Source of the DNA: Paramarasmius palmivorus
Lineage: Eukaryota; Basidiomycota; Agaricomycetes; Agaricales; Marasmiaceae
DNA: 64,000 nt
Direction: 5' to 3'
NCBI GenBank assembly: GCA_037176845.1
Contig: JAYKXP010000004.1
Coordinates: 1 to 64,000, forward strand
Positions 35,598-48,300 of the stretch are shown piece by piece; within the stretch, counting starts at the first letter, position 1, and every line of letters starts with the position of its first letter. Made by a program: the position numbers and the translations under genes. The notes under the pieces are model-generated. The model was given only the letters and a program-made list of their open reading frames with translations. It searched no databases and was not told where the DNA came from.

Positions 35598-36836
35598 TTA
35601 GAAACCGCCAGGTAGTTTGAGTACAGGGTGTTCAAAGCCCGCGCGAGGGCGAGCGACCATCTCGGCTGGAGCGCTGTGGCGCCTCCATCTCCGTTCATCA
35701 GGGTCTTCATGATCGTGACCATTTATACCGGCCTCCGAAGGCGCCACACGTCGCTTGAGAGTAGAAAGCATGTTCGCAGCCCTTCGCTCACGCATATTGA
35801 GTGCGTTCACATTAGATACGGAAAGCTCCGTAGGGGAACTTGAAGATGATCTCGGTACCACCGTGGTAGTGATCTGAATTTGCGGTGGAAGAGGCGACCG
35901 AGGCGACTTTGGGGGAAGAATAGCCGCATGCTCCTGTTTCGACGGTTTCGGCGACTGAATGGGCATCTGAAGCCTACCAACACCGAGAGACAGTCTTGGG
36001 CGTTCGGCTTCAGAGCTGCGGGATTGGACTAGGAACGATGGAAGCCGCAAAGTGCGCTTGCCATCATTCTCATTCTCAGGGCTTGGTGTACGAGAATGAG
36101 ACTGTCCTAAGCGAGCAGTAATCTGGTCCAGAGATGGAAAGCGTCTGGAAGACTTGGCTTCTTTGTTACTGCGGCGAGGTTCGATAACGACGATATCGGC
36201 TTTTGGTTGAGTTGGCAACCTGAAATCCACTTGCTCGACCCAAGGTTCGCGAGCGTATGTCAACGGCCCGGATGAGGCGTCGTTGAGTGACTCAAACAAT
36301 GCGAGTGGAGATACAAGCCCTGGAGAAGGAAGACTGTAGTGGAAGATCGCAGGTGACTCCGGCGGGGTTTTTGGGAGTAAAGTCGCGGATGGAGAAGGAG
36401 GTGCGAGAACTTTGGACAAGAAGAGAGCTCGTCTCTCGGCTATAGTTTTATCTCAGCACCAATAATCACAAGTTCATCAGGCGAAATTAAGCTCACCTTG
36501 CTTGTTCTTGTGCACCTTGAGAGCAATCTCTTTACGAAGATCGCTTCCCTTCTTCAAACCACCCGTGTTACGCTCCCGTGAGGACTTTAAGAGAGCCTCA
36601 AAACGCTCACGCTCCATCCCTTTTCCAGGATTCTCCTGTGGGCGAAGAGGCGAGGGCACTAAGGTATGAAACTTCATGTGCGCAGGGGGAGGTGTGAGGT
36701 GCTTTGGTCTGAAACTATCGTCATCGTCGTGGAAGGTTATATTCGTGGTGGAGAATGGCGAATATGGTTCGGCAAAAGGTTCATCTGGAGGAGCTAAAGA
36801 AACCGAGATTTCTGGCAAGGGGACTGCGAGGACCAT
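35598..36836 (-). CDS. Disordered Agaricomycete protein, unknown function
   Basis: Two exons, 36836-36497 and 36439-35598, 393 residues. No domain is recognised. The protein is Pro/Ser-rich and almost wholly disordered in appearance. One better ordered, charged helical stretch lies at about residues 75-125 (ERERFEALLKSSRERN, KGSDLRKEIALKVHKNKQ, AERRALFLSKVLAPPSP). A second island near the C-terminus (LNMRERRAANMLSTLKRRV) is also basic and helical. The even frame use across a phase-1 intron and codon regularity support a real gene. Similar sequences probably occur only in related mushrooms. Confidence 0.7.
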
Positions 36837-37623
36837 ATGTGTAGCAGGCTAGGATAAAGAACGTCAAATGGAACTACAGGGCAGGCGACCGGCACCAGTG
36901 TTAATCTGTAGAAGAGAAAGCACAGGCGAGAAAAGAGTAAGAAGAATACGAAGGACGCCGGAAAAGCTGCCCAGAGCACAGAGAGAAGAAGAAAAGGGAG
37001 AAGAAAAGGAAATGGAAAGGGCAATACAGACTAGCTGATGGAAAACAATTGGGTTGCCACGAGTTTTGTACTGTTACATCTCACTCCCCCCTTAGCGATC
37101 GGTTACCAACATTTGTATTCCCAATAGATTCCAATCAAACCACCAGACAAACAAATCAGTCTCCTGAGATTCTACGCTTGGCGTGTGCAATGCCCAATAT
37201 AAGGCCAGCAGCCTTGTTGAGCACGCTATGAGGCACACTGACGGCTGTTGCCCTTCCATACCATTCAGTTACTCATCAGAAATTCCTTTCATCAAATCAA
37301 CCCAAGGCTTTGGAGTGCGATCCGTAGGCGGGCCCGCTCCTTCATGGGAAGCATCAAGGAGTGCGTAAAGGCTCGGGTCTATCGTATATCAAGTACGGTC
37401 GAGAGCAGACTGGGTCGACTCTAACGTTGCGTCAAGTCGCGTCGACCGTTCGCCGGACGTTTTGCAGGATGTCTGACTATCAGTTGCTACGGCCGCAAGA
37501 ATCTCGATAAAGATGATCACGTCGACTATTACCATGGAATCCCTCGTGATATGCATCGGTGGCATTGACAATCCAAGGATTAGATTCTTCTAGACATGTA
37601 CACGTACAGGTTTCTTCATTTCC
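36837..37623. other. Gene-free stretch, about 790 bp
   Basis: It lies upstream of the disordered-protein gene and downstream of LYS1, both on the minus strand. Purine-rich at 36960-37020. I found no supported coding sequence. Confidence 0.6.
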
Positions 37624-38888
<1,265 letters not shown>

Positions 38889-39462
38889 CTCGAAGGGATC
38901 GATAAGGAATGGGGGAAAGTTGAGGAATGAAGAATGCAAGTAATTAAATAAGAGAAAGAAAATTTTGGCGGAGTCAATCTGACTCAATTGGGAATGGCGG
39001 CACGTGGTCAATTTGGCTCGCTACGCGTCGCGTCGCGTGCGGGGTATTATGTACGGTTTCGCATCTTCTGCCTCTCTATTACTCGACTTTGGATAGTGAA
39101 CAGAATAGTGAGAGCCGGGGATGGACAAAGAAAGTAAAATAACGTGGTGATTTCGGACCCGATTCCGGAGGGCTTCCAAAGGTCTTCGCCCGACCATCCA
39201 TGCGAAGAGATTAACACAGTCAACCTCGGCAGATTCTACCAATCGAGGCCTGAACTTTCGAAGGACTTTAGGGACCTTTTAGCTAAAAAATTGACCATCG
39301 TTGTGAGCGTGTATTCCTTCTTGGTTCGACTCGCCCAAATTAGGCAATAGGGCACATTTCTGCCCAAGCGCAACAGCAACAAAACGGTCGTCAATAGATT
39401 TGTACACGTATCATCACACCGCAGACCTCAGCTTTCCATCCGCCTCTTCACTTGACATTCCA
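38889..39462. other. LYS1 upstream region, about 570 bp
   Basis: Contains TGACTCA (38980-38986), a CACGTG E-box (39001-39006) and a short GCGTC-rich run at about 39024-39038. No coding sequence recognised. Confidence 0.6.
38980..38986 (-). promoter_or_regulatory. Candidate Gcn4/Cpc1 site upstream of LYS1
   Basis: Perfect 7-mer TGACTCA, 92 bp before the LYS1 ATG, with an inverted GAGTCA core 4 bp away at 38971-38976. Lysine genes are established targets of general amino acid control, so position and context fit. A 7-mer also occurs by chance; one occurs in the donor site of LYS1 intron 1. Confidence 0.5.
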
Positions 39463-40285
39463 ATGGTCGCGGTTATGAAAAAGTACAGCCACCGAAAAGC
39501 TCAGAGAAACCTGGAGTTGAGATACGCAGCTATGGTAAGCCGCGTGCCTCTCGTACACCTTCCTCAATTTGCTGTTAAATATGCTGTATAGCCTTTGATA
39601 TTCAAGGAGAAGCTTGGTAAACAGCATCTCAAGGGGGCTAAATTGTCGAGAGCTGGGTTCATGCGCCATGGCGATGTGTCATCTGCTTTGGATCCTGGTA
39701 TCAACTAGTGCGTGCTTCAGAGTGATAGCTGGACCCCAGAATGCTATGATCTGACAATGTCTACCAAAAACAGCTCTCGACTTCTTGACGACATCAGTCA
39801 GATCATTCAAAAGAATTATCAAGCTCTCAATTTCCTCGCACAAATGCTTCAGGCCAGCCGTGAAAATATCAGCAACAATCTGGGAGTTTCCATAAGCCTA
39901 CATAGGACAATGCAAGAGGCTCACCACAAAGCACTTGACACCTACCGCATGGTCCTTGAGGCTTTGCAGAACTGCCAAACCAGCCAAGTCACCATTCCTA
40001 TGCACTCCCAACATCACATTGCAACACTGAGCTATCAGAAGGAGATACTCTTGTATCACCATGATAAGCTCCAGGACTGCAGCCAGGAGCTTCAAAGGCT
40101 CTGCAGCAACTCCAAAACAAGCTCTCAAGAGTTTGTTGAGGAACTCTTACATGTAATGTGGCCTACCTCTGGATCTTGACAAGCAACTAAACTTCCCATA
40201 GGCTCATGCCAACCAGCTTCAACAGCAGCAGCCACACAGGCAAGTATTCTTGCAAAATCTGCACACAGTTGGAAGGCTTTTGTAA
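39463..40285 (+). CDS. Small coiled-coil orphan protein
   Basis: Best model: exons 39463-39534, 39592-39707, 39774-40152 and 40202-40285, 216 residues. A shorter model starts at the ATG at 39757 (159 residues) and reads through the third intron. The first 60 residues are strongly basic (MKKYSHRKAQRNLELRY, KEKLGKQHLKGAKLSRAGF). The rest is almost entirely helical and Gln/Leu-rich with heptad spacing (RLLDDISQIIQKNYQALNFL, LSYQKEILLYHHDKLQDCSQ). The last intron (49 nt) is well supported by phase and leads to AHANQLQQQQPH before the stop. I do not recognise a family. The 5' structure is uncertain. It converges on IMP1. Confidence 0.45.
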
Positions 40286-40395
40286 TGATTCTGTCTGAGT
40301 GCTTGTGTACTTTTCTTGGAAACCAGTAGCGTGTATTATAAAGATGCAAACCCATTACATGACACCAGACACAAAAGCAGTCCCAAACTTTGGGC

Positions 40396-41117
40396 TTAAG
40401 ACACTATCCTCATATCATTCTGGAATATCTTTGCAGTGGCAAGAGGCCACACCTAGGTATACTGAATGAGCGCAATGAATTCAATGAATTAGTCAGACTC
40501 ACCCGAGCATACACGCGGCCCTGGATTAACGCCATCGGTACTGGCCCATAGTCTCTCGAGTCTCGTGAGTAGACCGAGTTGTCGCCACTAATCCAGACGT
40601 GTCCTTTGGGAATGATAACGTGCTCTGTAGAAGGTGCCTTTTCTCCCGTCGGGTCAACGCAAATAATATCACCTGGTAGTCCAAGAACGCGCTTGCAAAT
40701 CTTCATTGTAGGGTCTATTGGCGAGGTAAGGACCACGAGATCGCCGCGAGCGAGAGAATTGGGCCAGAGGCGATAGGTGAGACGGTCCTCGATGACGATT
40801 TCGCCTTCGTTTGCAAAAGTAGGCAACATCGAAGGACCATGCATCTTCAAAGCAAGCATTCAGGCCAGTTCCTTGTTTCGGCTGTTTAGTGACCTACCGG
40901 AGAAGGTCGTCCGACATAATTCAAGAAGAGATGAATAGCGCAGAATGTGTTCAATAGCTGGAATACCAGAAAACTGAGCAAACGCGCAAGGAAACAAAAA
41001 ATGACCACGCACCTTGAGCCCAGAAACACCAACATATCTGGCCGCTATTTTGACCCCGCCGGGTTCACGAAGACGTGCTAGCTTTCCTAAAATCCATCCA
41101 AAATGCCGATTCTGCAT
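40396..41117 (-). CDS. IMP1: Mitochondrial inner membrane peptidase subunit Imp1
   Basis: Four exons, 41117-41013, 40957-40898, 40844-40503 and 40452-40396, 187 residues. The S26 signal-peptidase layout is complete: a hydrophobic N-terminal anchor (LLNTFCAIHLFLNYVG), the catalytic serine at 60 in MHGPSMLPT, the catalytic lysine at 106 in ICKRVLGLPGD, and the C-terminal box HVWISGDNSVYSRDSRDYGPV. It removes inner-membrane sorting signals of mitochondrial proteins from the intermembrane-space side, with Imp2. The last exon (VWPLATAKIF...) replaces a frame that would otherwise run on past the donor. The start codon is 44 bp from that of ELP4 on the other strand. Confidence 0.92.
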
Positions 41118-41161
41118 GAATGCATCGGACAGAAACGCGTTTGCCTGATTTTCTCACGCTC

Positions 41162-42729
41162 ATGTCTTCCTTCAAGCGCAAATCCACATCCAAGCAAGCA
41201 ACTGCTTTGCCTGGAACAAGGATATCTCCTGGATCCACCTCGACGATCCTCACGTCGACCGGGATACCTTCATTAGACGACATTTTAGGTGGTGGATTGC
41301 CTCTATCTTGCTCCCTCGTCGTTACTGCCCCAGATCATCATTCTTCGTACGGCGAACTTGTTCAAAAATACTTCGTCTCTCAAGGCCTTATCTCTAAACA
41401 AAACGTATTTCTTGTCGGGGAAGATCCTCTGGAATTCGTCAAAGGATGTATGTGGACACCGGGATCTTCGAGCTCAAAGTCGGTGCCGGTATCAACACCA
41501 TCATCGCTCAATACAGGAGAAGCTGAAGAAGAGGGTGAAGCGGAACGATCCGATGAGAAAATCAAAATTGCATGGAGATACGAGAACATGAAACCTTTCC
41601 AGACGACTGTTGGACCATCGACCCCGTATGTGAGTTCCCTTTGTGGTACGAAAACGACAATGAATTATATTGAACTCTGGCATCATTTCTCTTAGGTCTC
41701 TGGAGGATTATTGCGCTACCTTTGATCTGACGACGCGTATACCAGAGTCATTTATCCAAACGGCGCTATCGGCGGGGCAGTTGAGCTTTTGCGATGTCAC
41801 CACGCTCGGACCAGCGAGAATTTCAACTCTTGAAGTCATCTCACGGTTGGAGGAAGTACTCGAATCAAAAGGGAAGACCACGCCCCTGAGGATATGTCTT
41901 CCTACTCTGGGCTCTCCGAGCTGGGGTATCTTGTCTGCCCAGGTAAGTTTCTGACACTTTTATCGAACCCTTTTTTTCACAAGCTGATTGAACTTGATGA
42001 AAGGACATTTTACATTTCCTGCAAAGACTCCGGACTCTTTTGCGGAAATACACGAACACATGTGTATCGATAAGCATTGCGCCACAACTCGCCTCAGAGA
42101 ATTGGGGTGGTCCCGGATGGATGCACAAGTTGGGGTGGCTCAGTGACGCTCTAGTTACGTTGGCTGCATTCACCGGTGAGCTACGTGTGTTACTACATAA
42201 TGTCTGCTACAACTCTGATTGCAATTATGAAGCCAATCCTTCAATGTCTGCGTTATTCCCCGGACACCACGGGCTGGTGCACATACACACCCTACCGGCA
42301 CCTCACACGTTGTTATCCCCAAGCGACAGGTTCTCTACGTTACGTGGCCTTTCTGCAGCTGCTGCCGACTCGTGCGGAAGTGGCGAGAATAACCTTGCGT
42401 TCAAATGTACTCGGAAGAGGCTGATATTCGAGACCATGCATCTGGACGTGGAAGGAGGCGTATCAGAACGGCGTACTACTCCTAGTAGTAGCAACAACAC
42501 GTTGGAGGTGGCAAGTGTTGATAAGCCTAAAAACGCCGGAGAACCAAAGACTCGATTCGCAGCTGTTGAAGTGGAGATCGAAGAGAAGAGAAAGGAAGCA
42601 GGTCCAGCGGCAGTCAGCACGCTCGCTGTAGGCGTCGAATTTACGCCGGAAGGCTCTACGGGGAAGCCAAAGAAGCCCAAGAAGAAAGTCGGGTTCCGTT
42701 CAGATCGACCGGACTTGTACGATTTTTGA
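41162..42729 (+). CDS. ELP4: Elongator complex subunit Elp4
   Basis: Four exons, 41162-41625, 41696-41942, 42004-42175 and 42233-42729, 459 residues. It has the PAXNEB/Elp4 RecA-like fold: STGIPSLDDILGGGLPLSCS, then VFLVGEDPLEFVKGCMW, KIAWRYENMKPF, PSWGILSAQDILHFLQRLR, WMHKLGWLSDALVTLAAF, and the C-terminal KKVGFRSDRPDLYDF. Elp4-5-6 form a hexameric ring in Elongator, which modifies wobble uridines of tRNAs. A Glu-rich insert lies at about residues 120-135. An upstream in-frame ATG at 41120 is possible but would leave 2 bp to IMP1; I prefer 41162. Confidence 0.92.
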
Positions 42730-43208
42730 TCAGACAGTTGACTGAAGCAGGACAGTCTAGGACAGTGCGCGGTCGTCCGTCACCGCCAGCCTTCCTGCTG
42801 CCTTTTAGACGGTTCTAGTCTTCCCCTGATTGCTCTGACGTCGAGGCCTTGCACAATTACAGGATTCAATGCAGTCGAGGATCAGTGACATTTTTTGATC
42901 GAGTACATGTGGACGGTCTACCGTCTATCTGACAAAGTAGACGGATAAACTTTGGTCTCGGGAGTAATCATGTTGCCTAGAAACCAAGGGGTAACAGAGA
43001 TTCCGAAGAACTGCGATAGGCTATAGGATAGGCACCCTCTCTAAAAGTGAAAAAAGTAATGTACCTTGGGCAGATACATAGTGCTGTCAGAATTGTATGC
43101 AGAGTGAAAATGATCCATCTAATGAGCGACTGCGGGTAGCCATCGAGATTTACGTCAAATGAGAAAATTTTTAAGGGTGTTTTGGAGAGCAAAGACTGAG
43201 GAGAAAAC
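42730..43208. other. Intergenic, about 480 bp
   Basis: 3' flank of ELP4 and promoter of the LRR-RhoGEF gene. No other feature seen. Confidence 0.6.
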
Positions 43209-46200
43209 ATGTGGTGAGTAGTGAGACTGCAATGAGTCTTTGATAAACACGTTGAAACAAGAATAATTTTGTGACAGGGCGCCTGAGAAAGAACTGCCGC
43301 CATTACCACCTCGTCCGTCCCGCGAGATGGAAGCGTCAACATGGATCGACTCTGAAGAATCAGACGGCGGCGTCGAGCATCTTTCCTTCAAACGTCCACC
43401 ACGCTCAAGGCCAAAAGCACCTTCTCCTCCACCGACCCCTCCTAATCCCTCTTCTTCATACCGCTCTCCCCTTTTGACCCGCTCAGCTTCAGCCGGCGAA
43501 CCGCTCTTTCGTTCAGATTCAGTACCCCAGCCTACCTTTGAGCGACCTTCAAAGTCAATGGCTCTTCCAGACCCTTCAACATTTCCAGATCCATACCCTT
43601 TTCATCCCCCAAATCATCTCAATTCATCTTTACCACCAGGTCTTTCATCGGCAGACTCCTCTTCAGCTTCGACAAGATCCTCAGCTTATACCAGTTTTGG
43701 GAGCGCTTTAGCTTCATCAGAAGACCCCAATATCCAAGTCGCAGAGAATGACGATCCCTCATTGGCAGCACACGGCATATCACCCGACGCAGTAGACCAG
43801 ATGCTCAACAATGATCCCAGTTCCTCATCACCCAACAATTGCAATCGTACTCGTGCACCTGCTGAGCAGTCGCGGTGGTCAGGCTATTCCAACAGTGCTC
43901 GTTCACGATCTTCTTCGCTCGCAGCCAGCAGCAACGGCAATTCCACCCATAGCCACGGTGCTGATCACGTACATAAACTCCGTCATCAACCGAGCTACGA
44001 CATGACCTGGCAGACTGTGGATGAAAGAGATGAAGTCGGTGTAAGCGAGGAGGAAACAGACGATGATCCGCTTTTAACAGAGGACGAGTATGACGAAGAC
44101 ATTGAAGAGGAGCGCACATCCGCAATTGTGGTTGCAGAAGAAGGTCGTGGGCTTATTGTGCAAGGCGGTTCTCTGCCTGTAACGCAGCTACAGGTTCAAC
44201 CAGGTCCGTGTAAGAGTATTAACCAGTCGAAACAATCATCTCATTCTACTCCCAGGTACAACACATCTGTTAGTCGGGTCCTCTACAACCCCAAACTCCA
44301 TGCCATCATTCCTCACTGGTGTAATACCAGAAATCGCATCATCACTCCTTGCACTGGACATCTCAGCCAATTTCCTGGGCGCTTTACCCCCAGCCCTCAC
44401 GCTTTGCGTCAATTTAGAGGAACTCAACATTGCCTTCAATCCGCTACGCGTCCTTCCAGTATTTTTGGCGGACCTCCAGAACCTGCGGGTTCTAATAGCA
44501 GACTCGACTGGCATCTCGACACTTCCTGACACGCTAGCTGATCTCGACAAGCTCCACACCATCAGTGTTCGAAAGAACAAGATGCATGCCCTTCCGAGCT
44601 GGCTGTGCCTACTCCCAGCATTACAGGCATTATACGTTGATGGAAATCCTTTCCAAGGTCCATGGAAGGCTTTGGTCGAGCCATTACTCGCCAAGGTTCC
44701 GATGACACCTGCCTATCCACTTTCTACGCCCACATTCCCCTTACCTTCTGCCACCACTCAGGGCTCAGATACTGATAACGAGGATTACTCTGAGCCCCCT
44801 AGTTCCACGGCAAACGATAGCAAATTTACATTACCCGACGAAGATTATACCATCACCCCAGAGCGAGCGCCATTAGTTAGCAATACTAGCTCTTCTACCA
44901 TGGCTTCTATTTCTACCGCGGCATCGTCGCAAATACGACCGCTGTCCAGGACCAGAACCACCCCAAATCGGGCCTTTTACAATCAGACCAGAAGCAAAGT
45001 CGTCTCCGAAGCCGATAATCAAAATGACCCATACCCCCAAAAATCTCAGCCTTCGGATTCGGGCTATTTTGGTGATCATGAAATTCGCAAAATGAAAAGT
45101 GCTGGGGATCTGCGCAGGAACAAGTCAACTGCTGCAGAAACACCACCCGACCCATTGCCACGACCTGCCATTGCCACTTCTGCCTCCAGTTCAAATCTCT
45201 TGACTTCTGGAAGCCAGTTGTCGCCAGAGAGACCAGGAATGCCCAAGCGCTTTGCCAGTGTTGGACCGGTAACTGCTCTCGGCGAGTCAAGTAGGATCCA
45301 CGCTCGGCCCGCGTTGACAGATCAAATGTGGGACAGTCCCACTTCACATAGCGACATATCGGTTCCGAATTCTCCAGATCCAAGTCGAAAGTCTTCGGTC
45401 ACCTCTAGTCCCAATCCCAATGAGTTCTCTCCACCACCACCTCTACCTCATACCCCAATGGAACAGCTCCACAGCATCGATCACAAAGGCACCGTGCGGT
45501 CACGCACCAAAGATGGAAAAGAAAAGAATCGCTGGGGCTTCTTGAAAAAGATGTCGATGGGGAAGATGAAGACTGACACACCGCAGCGCGTTGCCCCTAT
45601 TCCCGGTGCCGTTCCTCGCCCTCAAAGGCCGCCCGCGTCCAATGAGCAAGGATCATATGAACGCATGAGCAAATCACCTCAAATTAGTATGCGGATATCA
45701 ACTACCGGAAACTTGGACGCGTTCACCCCCAACATACCCACAGTCCTCCAACCTACCCCTGAGAAAGAACCTTCTACCAAGAAATCCATGGATGCTCTCA
45801 AGGTACCTACAAGTAGCAACCAACCTCACAACGCGTCGTCATCCTCGTTGTTACTACCCCCATCCCCGACACCACGCTCTGGTAAACGGAGAAGTTTCCT
45901 TCCGATTGAAGGTGCCTCTCTGAACATACCTATACCTGAGGCCTCGGCCTTTGTTCCCGGCATGACCGCTACCAACGACGACGATCCTTACCCAGAGAAC
46001 AGGGACAAAACTCCCAGTCCTGTCATGGACAAGGAACAATACTTACGTCGAGAGCAGGAGCGTGCGAGAGAAGCGTATACCCGTGCCTTACGATCCGTAA
46101 TGGCATATCTAAGGGACATGAATGACTTGAGTCTATCGCAGCAGGCGACTCAAGCAACAATGTATGGAGTCTCTGGAGAGTCAATGTTGTCCGCTCGTCC

Positions 46201-48012
46201 GCGTGCGATACACGTCTGCTGGAGACAGCCGGGAGGTGTCAATGGCGATGAGTAGTGTCATCACGGGTGATTCGTCAAGCCACTTGAGGGAATATGCTCA
46301 TGGTCCACGATTACGCAGCGGGACATCGAGTCAGACGATGAGCGTTGCGACCACAGCGACCACGGATAGCTCTGGATCAACGGAGGAGCGAAAGATCAAG
46401 GACGACAAGGGTAAGAGAGCGATGGTGGTGAAGGAGATATTAGTGTAAGTCCTTTTATACCTGTAGCCTGGCGTCGTATACTGATCTTCGCATCTTAGCA
46501 CGGAACGAACGTACGTGAAAGGCTTGCAACAGCTGATAGACATCTACATCAAACCAGCTTGTGCCAACGTCACTATTCTGAGTGGTGTCAGCTCAAGTAA
46601 GGAGACTGTCGTACCAGCTGCCGAGCGGAAGGTCGTCTTTGGTGGACTGGATGCGTTGTTCTCTTTCCACAAAGAGAGTTTTTTGCCTGCCCTTGAGAGT
46701 GCTGCTGCGCCCTTGATGAAATCCTCAGCTCAGAAAGAGGATGCGGACGGTTCCTTGTCGCTTGAAGTCGCAAATGCCGTTGGGAATATATTTTACAAGC
46801 ATGCTGCTTTCATGAAAATGTACTCGTCATACATCAAGTGAGTGGAGTGATCTAATGTTGGATGACTGGCTAATCGCTCTTGTTTCAGTAATTTTGACAG
46901 TGCCGTCCAACGAGTAAAGTATTGGACGTCCGACCGCCAAGCTACCAGTAACTCCTCGTCTCCATCCCCGTCTATGTCCCCATCATCGAGTACTGCACAG
47001 CTTGTTGGCTTAGGGCTGACAATGTCTGCCATCTCAAATCCTCATATAAGCCCTGATGGTGCCGCAGCCACAGGCGTCCCGAATCTCAGCAGTGGCCAAC
47101 GCAAGCGAATACGCTCCTACCTCAAACGATGCCGGCTACATCCACAGCATTCTCAGTTAAATCTAGAAGGGTATCTACTCCTCCCTATACAACGAATCCC
47201 ACGCTACAAGTTACTCGTAAGTTTGTTTGGTTAGGCACAATTGACATAATACTGACTACTGTCATAGCTCGAGGAGTTGCGAAGAAGCACGCCACAACCA
47301 TACGACTATTTGGAAGACCCATTAGATCGAGCGCTAGCCGAGATCGCCACGTTGGCCAACAATATGAATGAAGGAAAGCGAGAGTCAGAGTCCCGTCGCA
47401 AGCTAGTTGGTTGGCAGTCAAGGATCCGCGGAAAATTCCCGAGTCCGTTAGTTCAGCCTCACCGGTAAGAGCTTCAACTCTTCGATTCGGACCCCAAATC
47501 CTGACCTTCGAATCTAGGCGCCTTATCATGGATGGACCGCTATTACTGACCCGAGTCGTCCGGAAAGCAATTGTGACATTCGAGACTATCAATGCTCAAG
47601 GCGATGCCTCGACCATTGACGTGGACTGCCTAGCTCCCGAGTTGACACCCCGGCCTCTCATCGGTATCCTTTGTAATGACTTGTTAGTGTTGTGCCGGGA
47701 TCCATCTGAGGGTCGCGACCCTTCGTCGTCCGTAGACTTATGGGCCGTTCTACGCATGCAAACTCTACCTCAACCCGCAAGCATTGTACATGGCAACGGT
47801 AAGTCGGACTTGTCATCTTTTACACTCCTCCCTGATGGTTTTTCCAGCCCTTCGGCTTGTCGATAACAAGGCCATTCTTTACTTTGATGCACCTTCGGCG
47901 TCGGACGCATTGAACTGGTATCGCGGTAAGTGCGCCCTCGTATCATCTATTCAAAATTCTGAAATAAAGGCGTTTAGCAATCAACTTACATATACCTGCA
48001 TCGAAAACTTAG
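43209..48012 (+). CDS. LRR-RhoGEF (leucine-rich repeats, DH and PH domains)
   Basis: Ten exons, 1,442 residues: 43209-43213, 43278-44203, 44256-46179, 46229-46444, 46499-46837, 46889-47216, 47268-47464, 47518-47798, 47848-47925, 47978-48012. Residues 1-310 are Ser/Pro-rich and disordered. Five or so leucine-rich repeats follow (LLALDISANFLGALP, LEELNIAFNPLRVLP, LRVLIADSTGISTLP, LQALYVDGNPF). After another long disordered segment comes a Dbl-homology domain starting at KEILVTERTYVKGLQQL and including LEGYLLLPIQRIPRYKLLLEEL, then a PH domain ending in LRLVDNKAILYFDAPSASD. It should activate Rho/Rac/Cdc42-type GTPases. The 5-nt first exon is inferred because coding sequence (PEKELPPLPPRPS) continues upstream of the ATG at 43327. 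The 49-nt intron at 46180 is the least certain join. Confidence 0.85.
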
Positions 48013-48300
48013 ACTACCGCACTATCGAGATTACTCGAAAGTTTACGCATACGATTACTCACTCATTAAGTTCCCTTTTGCATACGGTCCATTCATTATT
48101 ATATAGACTTGCTGTTCTGTTATCCGTGCATCGGCATCTCCTCTCTTTCCCTTCATCCACTCTGTACTTATCGCGCACATTCCTTAAATATTTCAAAATT
48201 TATCAGAGGCTACTTATGGTGCTTGTAAACGTTATTCCGGAAAAATATGTAGTATGCTTAAGATTCCTTTCACCAGTTCCCTAATTATCAACCTGAGGAA

